Notes under the pieces: generated by a model
Databases searched by the model: none
Told to the model about the DNA's origin: nothing
What the model saw: the letters and a program-made list of their open reading frames with translations, nothing else
In this document: piece by piece, positions 16,768 through 25,091 of the stretch
How the letters are laid out: each line of letters begins with the position of its first letter
Numbering within the stretch: position 1 is the first letter of the stretch
Program-made: the position numbers and the translations under genes
NCBI RefSeq assembly: GCF_030814475.1
Contig: NZ_JAUSVF010000002.1
Coordinates: 434,001 to 498,000 of the forward strand
Source of the DNA: Pararhizobium capsulatum DSM 1112
GTDB lineage: Bacteria > Pseudomonadota > Alphaproteobacteria > Rhizobiales > Rhizobiaceae
Reading direction: 5' to 3'
DNA: 64,000 nt

Positions 16768-16783
16768 ACTAATAATTATTAGT
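16768..16783. promoter_or_regulatory. perfect 16-bp palindrome, likely LacI operator
   Basis: ACTAATAATTATTAGT is its own reverse complement. It lies 38 bases upstream of the minus-strand dioxygenase start and 52 bases upstream of the plus-strand LacI start. A second partial copy (TTATTATTAGTT) follows at about 16794-16805. It shares the TTAGT core with the inverted repeat at 14757-14784. Confidence 0.65.
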
Positions 16784-16834
16784 CAATGGAAAATTATTAT
16801 TAGTTCCGATAGAAAGCTCCAGACGGAGGGGCGA

Positions 16835-17899
16835 ATGAGCGGCCGGAAGACAATCAAGCGCGTAACCATGATGGATGTGGCGAAGCTTGCGGGCTGCTCC
16901 CAGGCCACGGTCTCTTTCGTCCTTAACAATGTTACGGACATCAAGATCTCCGCCGATCTGCGGGCGCGTGTTCTGGATGCCGCCAGATCTCTCGGCTATG
17001 GAACCGGCAGCCCGATCCGTCGCACGGCGATGGAGGAGCTTCGCGGCGGCTGTATCGGCTTCATCGTGGACCAGTTGGCCACGGCGCCGGAAGCGGTGAA
17101 CGCCATTGAGGGCGCCCGCCAGGAATCGTGGGATGACGACGTCACTATCCTGGTTGCCCAGACGCAAGGGCGCGTGGAGCACGAGAAGCGGGCGCTGGAT
17201 CGGTTGCTTCAGGCGGGGGCACAGGGCATCGTCTATATGTCGATCTTCACGCGCCGGGTCGCGCTGGATGCAATCTTCGACAATCTCCCGGTCCCGATGG
17301 TTTTGTTGAACTGCTACACCAGCGACGAGCGGTTCCCCGCCGTGGTTCCGGACGAGATTACTGGGGGCAGGATGGCGACGTCGATCCTTATCGATCTGGG
17401 GCACCGGCACATTGCCACCATCGTGGGGGAGAGTTTCATGGAAGCTGCCCAGGACCGGCTGAGCGGCTATCGGAAAGCCCTGGCCAAGGCGAACCTGCCT
17501 TATGATGATCGCCTTATTGCCGAAGGAGACTGGACCCCGACCTCCGGCTATGAGGCGACGCAGAGACTTTTATCTCTAACAGACCGTCCAACGGCGATCT
17601 TCTGCCAGAACGACAAGATGGCAACCGGCTGTTTCAACGCGATCCGTGATGCGGGTCTCAGCATCCCCGGCGATATCTCTGTTGTCGGTTACGACGACGA
17701 CGAGATTGCTCGCCACATGAAGCCGCAGTTGACGACGCTCGATCTGCCGCATCGTGCGATGGGCGCCTGGGCCATCCGCCAGCTTGAAACGCCACCGCAT
17801 GGCTCGAAATCTGTACACAAAATCGCCTGTTCGCTTGTGACACGCAATTCGTGCGCATCGCTTCAGAGATGTCAGTACCGGAACAATTCTCCTCAATAG
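16835..17899 (+). CDS. LacI family transcriptional regulator, second copy
   Basis: 354 residues from ATG 16835, chosen because GGAGGG is 5-10 bases upstream and the helix-turn-helix (TMMDVAKLAGCSQATVSFVLN) then sits at the N-terminus; the frame is open 38 codons further up but runs through the operator. The effector domain contains DQLATAPEAVNAIEGA and YDDDEIARHMKPQLTTLDLPH. The C-terminal segment after RQLETPPHG is short and irregular compared with the first paralogue, ending 39 bases before a decayed ftsK fragment, so its end may have been altered by the same rearrangement. Confidence 0.85.
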   Translation: MSGRKTIKRVTMMDVAKLAGCSQATVSFVLNNVTDIKISADLRARVLDAARSLGYGTGSPIRRTAMEELRGGCIGFIVDQLATAPEAVNAIEGARQESWDDDVTILVAQTQGRVEHEKRALDRLLQAGAQGIVYMSIFTRRVALDAIFDNLPVPMVLLNCYTSDERFPAVVPDEITGGRMATSILIDLGHRHIATIVGESFMEAAQDRLSGYRKALAKANLPYDDRLIAEGDWTPTSGYEATQRLLSLTDRPTAIFCQNDKMATGCFNAIRDAGLSIPGDISVVGYDDDEIARHMKPQLTTLDLPHRAMGAWAIRQLETPPHGSKSVHKIACSLVTRNSCASLQRCQYRNNSPQ

Positions 17900-17937
17900 C
17901 GTGCCGTTTGAATCTTCCCCAGGCGGTGCGGCCGCCC

Positions 17938-18088
17938 GGTCGATCGGCTACAACCGCGCGGCTTCCCTCGTCCACGCATAGAGCAGGAAGGCCTCGTTGG
18001 CCCCGCGAACGATGGGGGCAAACCTTGTATCATCTCCGGAGGACGCGTTATGCCGGATGTACCGGGCGTGGTGAATATCGAGGTTTGA
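17938..18088 (+). pseudogene. decayed copy of the ftsK 3' end (gamma domain)
   Basis: About 150 bases align with the last 150 bases of the ftsK gene at 6.5-6.67 kb. Shared blocks include TCGATCGGCTACAACCGCG, GAGCAGGAAGGCCTCGT, ATGCCGGATG and the final GAGGTTTGA. The frame is broken: the ftsK codons GAACGCATG read CACGCATAG here. Similarity continues past the stop into the terminator area (GCCTCATTTTCT). No start or motor domain is present. It is a remnant, either a duplication of the ftsK end or the displaced original end left when DNA was inserted there. Confidence 0.8.
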
Positions 18089-18278
18089 AGGCATCCCGTA
18101 CTTGTTGTCTCAAGCGACTTTTTCTTGTTTGAGGCCTGCCTCATTTTCTGTGATCAGCTTTGCTTCACCTTTATTTGAACGGACACGTGCGAAGCTGGAC
18201 GGATAGGGCAGGCTCCTGTAAACTGAGCGGACATCATTATAAATTTCAAATTTTGAATATATCACGAGGGCAAAGCAA

Positions 18279-20552
18279 ATGAAGAGTTACCTTATTGTTG
18301 CCGCCTTATTCGCAGCGATTCCTTTCACGGAGGCGAATGCGCAAGACATTTCACCGGATACTTTGAACATAGCTAAAACCGTCGAACAGTTGCAGGAGAA
18401 GATTAAGCAATCCACAGATCGTGGGGTGGTCCAACAAGCTGTATCAGATTTGCAGAAATTAGCTGATTCTGGCAATGCAGGTGCGCTGGTTCGTATCGGG
18501 GAACTTTATCGTGACGGCACTGTGTTTACCGCAGATCCACAGAAGGCATTCGAATCGTTTCAACGGGCTTCCGATGCTGGTAACGCCACCGGCAAAATTC
18601 GCTTGGGTGAAGCCTATATCCGGGGCATTGGAACGCAGGCTGATGTAGCCAAGGGCTTGACGCTGATCGAGGAGGTCGCTCAGACAGGTGACAGCGGGGC
18701 ATTATTGACGCTCGGCGATGCCTATTCCCGCGGAGGACCCGTTCCGATCGATGGTCAAAAGGCGCTTTCCTATTATCAACGTACGATTGATACCGGCAAT
18801 TCGGCTGCGCTGGTTCGCATCGGTGAACTTTATCGTGACGGCACTGTTGTTACCGCAGATCCACAGAAGGCATTCGAATCGTTTCAACGGGCTTCCGATG
18901 CTGGTAACGCCACCGGCAAAATTCGCTTGGGTGAAGCCTATATCCGGGGCATCGGAACGCAGGCTGATGTAGCCAAGGGCTTGGCGCTGATCGAGGAGGT
19001 CGCTCAGACAGGTGACAGCGGGGCATTATTGACGCTCGGCGATGCCTATTCCCGCGGAGGACCCGTTCCGATCGATGGTCAAAAGGCGCTTTCCTATTAT
19101 CAACGTACGATTGATACCGGCAATTCGGCTGCGCTGGTTCGCATCGGTGAACTTTATCGTGACGGCACTATTGTTACCGCAGATCCACAGAAGGCATTCG
19201 AATCGTTTCAACGGGCTTCCGATGCTGGTAACGCCACCGGCAAAATTCGCTTGGGTGAAGCCTATATCCGGGGCATTGGAACGCAGGCTGATGTAGCCAA
19301 GGGCTTGACGCTGATCGAGGAGGTCGCTCAGACAGGTGACAGCGGGGCATTATTGACGCTCGGCGATGCCTATTCCCGCGGAGGACCCGTTCCGATCGAT
19401 GGTCAAAAGGCGCTTTCCTATTATCAACGTACGATTGATACCGGCAATTCGGCTGCGCTGGTTCGCATCGGTGAACTTTATCGTGACGGCACTGTTGTTA
19501 CCGCAGATCCACAGAAGGCATTCGAATCGTTTCAACGGGCTGCGAATGCCGGCAATTCCACTGGCAAAATTCGTCTCGGTGAGGCCTACATCAAGGGAAT
19601 TGGCGTGGCTAAAGATGCGGGACGCGGTGTTGCATTGATTGAAGAGGCAACAAAGCAAAACAGCGGTGCGCTCTATACTCTCGGAGATTACCTCTATCGA
19701 GGCGATTTCCTTGAGGCAGATGGGAAGGCAAGTATACAGGCATTTTTGGCTTCTGCCGAATCGGGAAATGTCTCTGCTTACGTACGCCTCGGAGAAATTT
19801 ACCGCGATGGCACACTGGTACCCCGGGATGTGCAGAAGTCGGTTGATTACTATCGCAAGGCATCCGAGATGGGACAGACCTCGGCTCTGTTGGCGCTTGG
19901 TGAAAACTATGTTTATCAGCGATACGGTAGAAAGTCTGACAAAGGAGTCGGTGTAAGGCTCATTGCGGAAGCTGCAAAGCAAGGAAACGAGCTGGCGGCT
20001 GTGTCTCTCGCCAGTCTGCAACTTTCGGGAAATGGAGTTCCGAAAAATGCTTCGAAAGCAATTAAGTCCCTGACTGCTGCAGCAGATGCCGGGAACGCGA
20101 GGGCCGCCGCTATGTTGGTGGCTATTTATCGCGATGGCCGAGGAAAAGACGTCTCCAAAAATCTCTCCAAGGCCCGTGACTCTCTTGTGCGCTACGAAAG
20201 CCTCTTTGCTCCAGGAGACTTGGTACGAGAAAAAATCGTCCTTTTGTCAGCTTCGGCAACATCGATCAATGATTTCGAACAATTATCGAAGTCGTTAGCC
20301 GCAGCTCCGCCAGCAATACAATCCGGTACAATATCGCGCTTACGCACTACTAATCCCAATGCATATGTTTATGTTGCACAGGAACGCCTGAAGCAGCGTG
20401 GGCTATATGCAGGTCCTCTGAATGGTCAATTGACTAGATCGACAATCCAAGCTCTGAATAGGCTTTGTGAAGAAAGTCCGGCTGCGCAACGGTGCGACAA
20501 GGGACCGCTCAATAGCTCGGCAGCTAATTTGATTTCCGTGCTTCTCAACTAA
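18279..20552 (+). CDS. secreted Sel1-repeat protein with homogenised tandem repeats
   Basis: 757 residues. Signal peptide MKSYLIVAALFAAIPFTEANA, then about 17 Sel1-like (TPR-related) helical repeats of ~36 residues, recognised by GALVRIGELYRDGT and ATGKIRLGEAYIRGIG. Residues ~69-420 are three almost identical 108-residue blocks plus part of a fourth. The last ~60 residues (VAQERLKQRGLYAGPLNGQL) resemble a peptidoglycan-binding domain 1. So it is probably a periplasmic scaffold at the cell wall, as in AlgK- or polysaccharide-linked Sel1 proteins (inference). Base composition is lower in GC than its neighbours. No operon partner; AT-rich promoter upstream with CGAGGG as ribosome site. Confidence 0.75.
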   Translation: MKSYLIVAALFAAIPFTEANAQDISPDTLNIAKTVEQLQEKIKQSTDRGVVQQAVSDLQKLADSGNAGALVRIGELYRDGTVFTADPQKAFESFQRASDAGNATGKIRLGEAYIRGIGTQADVAKGLTLIEEVAQTGDSGALLTLGDAYSRGGPVPIDGQKALSYYQRTIDTGNSAALVRIGELYRDGTVVTADPQKAFESFQRASDAGNATGKIRLGEAYIRGIGTQADVAKGLALIEEVAQTGDSGALLTLGDAYSRGGPVPIDGQKALSYYQRTIDTGNSAALVRIGELYRDGTIVTADPQKAFESFQRASDAGNATGKIRLGEAYIRGIGTQADVAKGLTLIEEVAQTGDSGALLTLGDAYSRGGPVPIDGQKALSYYQRTIDTGNSAALVRIGELYRDGTVVTADPQKAFESFQRAANAGNSTGKIRLGEAYIKGIGVAKDAGRGVALIEEATKQNSGALYTLGDYLYRGDFLEADGKASIQAFLASAESGNVSAYVRLGEIYRDGTLVPRDVQKSVDYYRKASEMGQTSALLALGENYVYQRYGRKSDKGVGVRLIAEAAKQGNELAAVSLASLQLSGNGVPKNASKAIKSLTAAADAGNARAAAMLVAIYRDGRGKDVSKNLSKARDSLVRYESLFAPGDLVREKIVLLSASATSINDFEQLSKSLAAAPPAIQSGTISRLRTTNPNAYVYVAQERLKQRGLYAGPLNGQLTRSTIQALNRLCEESPAAQRCDKGPLNSSAANLISVLLN
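18483..19541 (+). repeat. 324-bp tandem repeats inside the Sel1 gene
   Basis: The anchor GCGCTGGTTCG recurs at 18483, 18807, 19131 and 19455, exactly 324 bases apart. Copies 1 to 3 are full length; copy 4 stays alike until about 19541, where GGGCTTCC becomes GGGCTGCG and the sequence drifts. Differences between copies are a handful of single bases (for example GTGTTT, GTTGTT, ATTGTT at one site), so the array was duplicated recently or is kept uniform by recombination. Each unit codes for three Sel1 repeats. Confidence 0.92.
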
Positions 20553-20676
20553 CCTGCTCGTCAACCAGAAACGTCCGATAGTTTGAAAGCTCTTTATCGG
20601 ACTCATTCTGCGCTCACCGCAAATTTAGGCTGAGCAGTCACTCAATTTTTTGGTGATCGCGGTTGAAGCGCGGACT

Positions 20677-22086
20677 TCAGAGCCTCTGTTTAAACGCGAT
20701 AATTGCGGTCCGTACACGCGCAACATCCACCCGTGCTATACCAAACAGGAGCCCTGGGCGAGGGGCTGAAAGGTAGAACGGGGACATCGGCTGCAGCCCC
20801 TGTGCCGCCGGTCCCAATCTTGAGACTAGGGCGACGTCGTCGAAGTCCCTCTCGTGGAACCATGTCGCGAGTTGCAGTCCGCCCTGGCCTTCGGCGATAT
20901 CCAGCCAGTCACAGCACTGCCGCTTAAGCGTAGAGACCATTGTCTGCATACGCTCGGCATAGCGCGCGTTCATCTGCCGAAGATAGGCTCTCAGGCGCCC
21001 TTCGCGAATGAAATCAGCAAGGGCGGCCTGGATGTGGATTGGGACCGCGAGGCCGCGGCGCTGCATTTCGAGCGAGGCCTCTGCCACGAGGTGCGTCGGT
21101 ACAATCGCGTAGGCAACGCGCAGGCCAGGGGCGAGGATTTTGGCAAAGGTTCCGAGATAGGCGACCACATCGCCCCGGTCGATGCCCTGAAGCGCCGCGA
21201 TCGGACGGGAGCCATATTGGAATTCGCTGTCGTAGTCATCCTCGACGATGAGAGCGCCCGTTTCCCGCGCGCGTTCGAGGAGAGCGAGGCGGCGTGGCAG
21301 GCTCATCGTCACGCCGGTGGGATATTGATGGGACGGGGTCACGTAGATCAGGCGGGGTGAGTGAGCATCGGCTCTGGAGACATCGATGCCTGCTTCATCG
21401 CAGGGGATGGCGAAAAGCCGAGCGCCGGCTTCCTTAAGGAGCCACTGGGCGGAGGGGTAGCTCGCCTCTTCCATCCAGGCGACATCGTTTTTGCTGTCGC
21501 CCGCTTTGATCATCAGGCGGGCCAAAAGATCAATCCCGGAACGGGTCGATGGCAGGATCAGGACCTGATCCGTGTTAGCGATAACACCCCGGCTTGCCGC
21601 GGCGTGCTCGAGCACCGCTTCCTTCAACGCGCGGATGCCGCAAGGGTCGTCATAGCTGAGATCGTGGATGCGCAGCGATCGCGCACGTGCGGCCAGGCAC
21701 CGGCCCCAGGCGGCATGGGGAAAGTCTGAAACATCTGGTGTGCCCGGCCGGAACATGCCGTCTCCCGCCGGCGAAAGCTGGGGCAGGGCGGTGGGCTCAC
21801 GCGACGGCCCGGATTGAACCCATGGGGAGGAGGAGAGCGTCGCAACACGGGTGGCGGAGCCCGTCTGAGCCTCAATGTAACCTTCTGCCCGCAGCCGATC
21901 ATAGGCATCGACGACCGTCGAGCGCGAAACGGCAAGCACAGTCGCCATCTGGCGTGTCGATGGCAGGCGTTGCCCTGCGGAAAGCTGACCATCAAGAATG
22001 CGTTCGCGCAAGGCGCGGTAAATCTGGCCTTCCAGATCGCCGGCCTGACGGTCAAGCTCCAGCCATGGGGGTTGCATCGTTGTCAT
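20677..22086 (-). CDS. MocR-type regulator (GntR helix-turn-helix fused to aminotransferase)
   Basis: About 469 residues. N-terminal winged helix (LEGQIYRALRERILDGQLSAG, STRQMATVLAVSRSTVVDAYD), linker, then a fold-type-I PLP aminotransferase domain. The PLP lysine is in YLGTFAKILAPGLR (about residue 325), with EDDYDSEF preceding it. MocR proteins use PLP as co-effector and usually regulate a divergent gene, here the PNPOx-like gene 92 bases away. This suggests control of vitamin B6 or of a related amine, as for PdxR. The start is chosen as ATG 22086; a TTG seven codons upstream is possible, and no clear ribosome site is seen for either. Confidence 0.85.
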   Translation of the reverse strand: MTTMQPPWLELDRQAGDLEGQIYRALRERILDGQLSAGQRLPSTRQMATVLAVSRSTVVDAYDRLRAEGYIEAQTGSATRVATLSSSPWVQSGPSREPTALPQLSPAGDGMFRPGTPDVSDFPHAAWGRCLAARARSLRIHDLSYDDPCGIRALKEAVLEHAAASRGVIANTDQVLILPSTRSGIDLLARLMIKAGDSKNDVAWMEEASYPSAQWLLKEAGARLFAIPCDEAGIDVSRADAHSPRLIYVTPSHQYPTGVTMSLPRRLALLERARETGALIVEDDYDSEFQYGSRPIAALQGIDRGDVVAYLGTFAKILAPGLRVAYAIVPTHLVAEASLEMQRRGLAVPIHIQAALADFIREGRLRAYLRQMNARYAERMQTMVSTLKRQCCDWLDIAEGQGGLQLATWFHERDFDDVALVSRLGPAAQGLQPMSPFYLSAPRPGLLFGIARVDVARVRTAIIAFKQRL

Positions 22087-22092
22087 AAAACA

Positions 22093-22121
22093 AAGTGGAC
22101 TGCTCAAAATTGGCTAAGTGG
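22093..22121. promoter_or_regulatory. direct repeats, candidate MocR operator
   Basis: AAGTGGAC (22093-22100) and AAGTGGCC (22116-22123) are direct repeats spaced 23 bases, about two helical turns, between the divergent MocR and PNPOx-like genes. MocR family proteins bind direct repeats of this general kind. Assignment is inference. Confidence 0.5.
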
Positions 22122-22177
22122 CCTTTTACATCAGGCCGCTTTCAAGAGCAATCTCGCGACCAATCGATGAGGTTGCC

Positions 22178-22864
22178 ATGTATTCTCCAGATCAAACCAA
22201 TGCCGACAATGTTTTCCCTACGACCGAGCGAAGCCGTCTGCGCCGTCGCCACGAGCGTGGCAGCCACAAACATGCCGACGTCTTTGCCGTGCTCGACGCC
22301 TGTCCCCTGGGCCATATCGGCTACACGCTCGATGGTACGCCCTATGTCACGCCGACGCTTCATTGGCGCGATGGCGACCGGGTGTATTGGCACGGCTCGG
22401 CGGCAAGCCGCTTCCTGCGCAAGATCGAGGGCATGCCGGTCTGCCTCACCTGCAGCATGCTCGACGGCTATGTGCTGGCCCGATCTGCCTTCAACCACTC
22501 GGTCAATTACCGTTCGGCCATGGTCTTCGGCAAGGCGCGGGTTGTCGAGGACGTGGGCGAGAAGACGAAAGCGCTGCGCTTCTTTGTCGAAGGCCTGTTT
22601 CCCGGCCGCTGGGAGCAACTGCGCCCGATGAAGGATCAGGAGTTGAAAGCCACGTCGGTGCTCTGGATGGAGATCGAGGAAGCGACGGCCAAGGTGCGCA
22701 ACGCGCCACCCGGAGACCCGGAGGATGCGGATGTTCCCGTCTGGGCCGGGATCATTCCGGTTCGCAGCATGCTTGCGGATGCTGAGCCCCTATCGGGGCT
22801 TGAAGAAGGCCTTGCGCTTTCCGCCGAACTGGACGCACTGATCCGCTCCGGCCGGCTGCGCTGA
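22178..22864 (+). CDS. pyridoxamine 5'-phosphate oxidase-like flavin-binding protein
   Basis: 228 residues from ATG 22178 (GAGG 6-10 bases upstream); the longer frame from 22118 overlaps the operator. The fold is the split-barrel FMN-binding family: HADVFAVLDACPLGHIGYTL, PTLHWRDGDRVYWHGSAASR, SMLDGYVLARSAFNHSVNYRS. Relatives include 5-nitroimidazole reductase NimA-like and PNPOx-like proteins. It lies opposite a MocR regulator, which fits a link to B6 vitamers or amines. Cytoplasmic. Whether it is an enzyme or only a flavin binder cannot be told from sequence. Confidence 0.82.
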   Translation: MYSPDQTNADNVFPTTERSRLRRRHERGSHKHADVFAVLDACPLGHIGYTLDGTPYVTPTLHWRDGDRVYWHGSAASRFLRKIEGMPVCLTCSMLDGYVLARSAFNHSVNYRSAMVFGKARVVEDVGEKTKALRFFVEGLFPGRWEQLRPMKDQELKATSVLWMEIEEATAKVRNAPPGDPEDADVPVWAGIIPVRSMLADAEPLSGLEEGLALSAELDALIRSGRLR

Positions 22865-22936
22865 ACACTGGATTCCACTTGCGGAGCGTGCAACATGCGC
22901 GACGCCGGTATAACGAAAGACCGACAGGATATCGCA

Positions 22937-23596
22937 ATGGAACTTTCCGATTGGAAGGGCGTGGAACGCCCACAACGTATCTCGCTGGAGGGGCATTACA
23001 CACGGCTCGAGCCGCTGGACGTGGAACGTCATGGCCGCGATCTTTTCACCTCTGCCCAGGCGCCAGGTGCAGATGACCGGTTTCGGTATCTGTTCGAGGA
23101 GACACCGGCCGATTTGGATGCCTTCCTACCCTGGCTTGACAAAGCCTCCGCCTCGGAAGATCCGATGTTCTTTGCTGTCATCGACAAGGCGACGGGGCGT
23201 GCGGAAGGCAGGCAGGCGCTGATGCGCATCGATGCCGTTCATGGCGTCATCGAGATCGGCAATATTCTCTGGGGGCCGGCCATCGCCCGCACCCGCATGG
23301 CGACTGAAGCGCTCTACCTCTTCGCAAGCCATGCCTTCGACCAGCTTGGCTACCGCCGCTTCGAGTGGAAGTGCAACAATCTCAATGAACCGTCGAAGCG
23401 CGCGGCACAGCGGTTTGGCTTTACTTCCGAAGGCATCTTCCGGCAACATATGGTGACCAAGGGGCGTAACCGGGACACGGCCTGGTTTTCGATGCTAGAT
23501 AACGAATGGCCGACATTGAAGGCCGGATATGATCGTTGGCTGCAGCCTGACAATTTTGATGAGAACGGTCAGCAGAAGACGAAGCTGAGCTTCTGA
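22937..23596 (+). CDS. GNAT acetyltransferase, RimJ/RimL type
   Basis: 219 residues from ATG 22937 (AGGA 8 bases upstream). The RimJ/RimL-type motifs are visible: GHYTRLEPLDVERH near residue 22, GVIEIGNILWGPAIARTRMATEA near 108 (acetyl-CoA loop region), and ECK-like FEWKCNNLNEPSKRAAQRFGF near 150, the classic C-terminal motif of this group. Such enzymes acetylate protein N-termini or small amines in the cytoplasm. It follows the PNPOx-like gene by 72 bases in the same direction and may share its transcript. Confidence 0.85.
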   Translation: MELSDWKGVERPQRISLEGHYTRLEPLDVERHGRDLFTSAQAPGADDRFRYLFEETPADLDAFLPWLDKASASEDPMFFAVIDKATGRAEGRQALMRIDAVHGVIEIGNILWGPAIARTRMATEALYLFASHAFDQLGYRRFEWKCNNLNEPSKRAAQRFGFTSEGIFRQHMVTKGRNRDTAWFSMLDNEWPTLKAGYDRWLQPDNFDENGQQKTKLSF

Positions 23597-23599
23597 CGA

Positions 23600-23755
23600 T
23601 TACTGTCCATCGGGAATCGAGGCCGTCGTCTCAGCCGAGACGCCGCCCGGTACCGGCGTCGTTGGCGTGTGCGACAAGGCAAAGTGCAGTGCGCCCGAAA
23701 CCACGAGCGAGATTGCCACGACGGCCAGCAATGCTCCCAATTGTGTCTTGACCAC
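23600..23755 (-). CDS. small single-span membrane protein, 51 residues
   Basis: A short minus-strand frame starting at GTG 23755 with AAGGA about 8 bases upstream. It encodes VKTQLGALLAVVAISLVVSG and continues ALHFALSHTPTTPVPGGV, ending ETTASIPDGQ. That is one N-terminal membrane span, then a short Pro/Thr-rich tail. It fits in the gap convergent with the GNAT gene (3 bases between stops). Function unknown. Support is the ribosome site, the hydrophobic pattern and snug placement; nothing else confirms it. Confidence 0.5.
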   Translation of the reverse strand: MVKTQLGALLAVVAISLVVSGALHFALSHTPTTPVPGGVSAETTASIPDGQ

Positions 23756-24031
23756 TTGTCCGTCCTTCCATCTGCAACGCGCACCTTACACCTGCCAAAG
23801 GACCGTATTTGTGCGACGCAATAATGGCCGTTTCCCAGGGAACATCGGCCATGGTTAACGTTTCCTCTTCGTGAACGCGAACCGGGGTAATTCCCGTCGT
23901 TTGTGGCAAAAAACCTTCGCCTTTTCTCTTGGGTACCGGCGCACCCGGCAACATGCTAACGATGCCGACGGAGTCGGCACTGCCTTGCCACAGAGGGTGG
24001 TCGCCACAGCATTGAAGAGATCGAGGACGAC

Positions 24032-24856
24032 ATGACGGAACGGACGTATTTTTCGCCAAAGGGTGGCCAGCCCGCGCAGACGGAGCTTTTGACCGGGCGC
24101 GCGGTGTTCACCGAAGCCTATGCGGTGATCCCCAAGGGCGTAATGATGGATATCGTCACCAGCTATCTGCCCTTCTGGGACGATACCCGCCTCTGGGTGC
24201 TGTCTCGCCCGCTCTCCGGCTTTGCCGAGACCTTCTCGCAATACATCATGGAAGTCGCGCCCGGTGGCGGCAGCGACAAGCCGGAGCCGGATGACGGCGC
24301 CGAAGGCGTGGTCTTCGTTGTTGAAGGCGAGATCACCGTCGAAATCGGCGGCGAGACCCATCGCCTCGGCCCAGGTGGTTTCGGCTTCCTGCCGCCAGCA
24401 AGTGGCTGGCGTCTGCGCAACAAGGGCTCTGTCCATGCCCGGTTCCACTGGATCCGCAAGGCCTACCAGGCCGTGGATGGTCTTGATGCACCGGAAGCCT
24501 TCTTCGTCAATGAGAAGGATGTCGCTCCGACGCCTATGGCTGGCACGGAAGGAAAGTGGGCGACCACGCGCTTCGTCGATCCCCTCGACCTGCGCCACGA
24601 CATGCATGTGACCATCGTCACGTTTGAACCCGGCGCCGTCATTCCCTTTGCCGAAACCCATGTGATGGAACACGGCCTCTATGTGCTGGAAGGCAAGGCG
24701 GTCTATCGGCTGAACCAGGACTGGGTCGAGGTCGAAGCAGGCGACTTCATGTGGCTGCGCGCCTTCTGCCCGCAGGCCTGCTATGCCGGCGGCCCCGGCA
24801 AGTTCCGTTACCTCCTCTATAAGGATGTGAACCGCCACATGCGGTTGCCGCGATAA
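24032..24856 (+). CDS. (S)-ureidoglycine aminohydrolase-like bicupin
   Basis: 274 residues, two cupin domains. The N-terminal cupin holds EGVVFVVEGEITVEIGGE with PGGFGFLPP; the C-terminal one holds FAETHVMEHGLYVLEGKAVY with the Glu/His/His-type metal ligands, and AGDFMWLRAFCPQACYAGG. This is the layout of UGHY/AllE, which converts S-ureidoglycine to S-ureidoglycolate and ammonia with Mn2+ during allantoin breakdown. N-terminal RTYFSPKGG is also typical. It stands before a branched-chain-type ABC transporter on the same strand, suggesting use of an imported ureide as nitrogen source (inference). Confidence 0.85.
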   Translation: MTERTYFSPKGGQPAQTELLTGRAVFTEAYAVIPKGVMMDIVTSYLPFWDDTRLWVLSRPLSGFAETFSQYIMEVAPGGGSDKPEPDDGAEGVVFVVEGEITVEIGGETHRLGPGGFGFLPPASGWRLRNKGSVHARFHWIRKAYQAVDGLDAPEAFFVNEKDVAPTPMAGTEGKWATTRFVDPLDLRHDMHVTIVTFEPGAVIPFAETHVMEHGLYVLEGKAVYRLNQDWVEVEAGDFMWLRAFCPQACYAGGPGKFRYLLYKDVNRHMRLPR

Positions 24857-24943
24857 TTGTCACGGAACGGCCGGCCGGAACTCCGTTCGACGAGTTGGTC
24901 GGTTCGGGCGCGAACGTAGCAATGCCCTTTCATTCGAAATCCA

Positions 24944-24992
24944 ATTATGGGCTGTATTCATAATTCAAAGGTTATGAATTACGACCCATAAT
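24944..24992. promoter_or_regulatory. nested double palindrome upstream of the ABC operon
   Basis: Outer arms ATTATGGG (24944-24951) and CCCATAAT (24985-24992) enclose inner arms ATTCATAA (24956-24963) and TTATGAAT (24972-24979). The dyad centre is near 24968, and it lies about 100 bases upstream of the binding-protein start in otherwise AT-rich DNA. It could be two cooperative operator sites on one axis or a cruciform-like regulatory element. No regulator gene is adjacent. Confidence 0.6.
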
Positions 24993-25091
24993 TCATTTTA
25001 CATTACCATTCTGCCGCGCCAGTTTACGACCGGCTTATCAGTCAATGGAAAATTGGCGCCTGGGAGTGTGCCGATCATCAGGGAGGAACGT

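Noticed and set aside
18483..19541. Regular repeats considered as a CRISPR array
   Set aside because: Units are 324 bases, fully coding and without unique spacers; they are protein repeats of the Sel1 gene.
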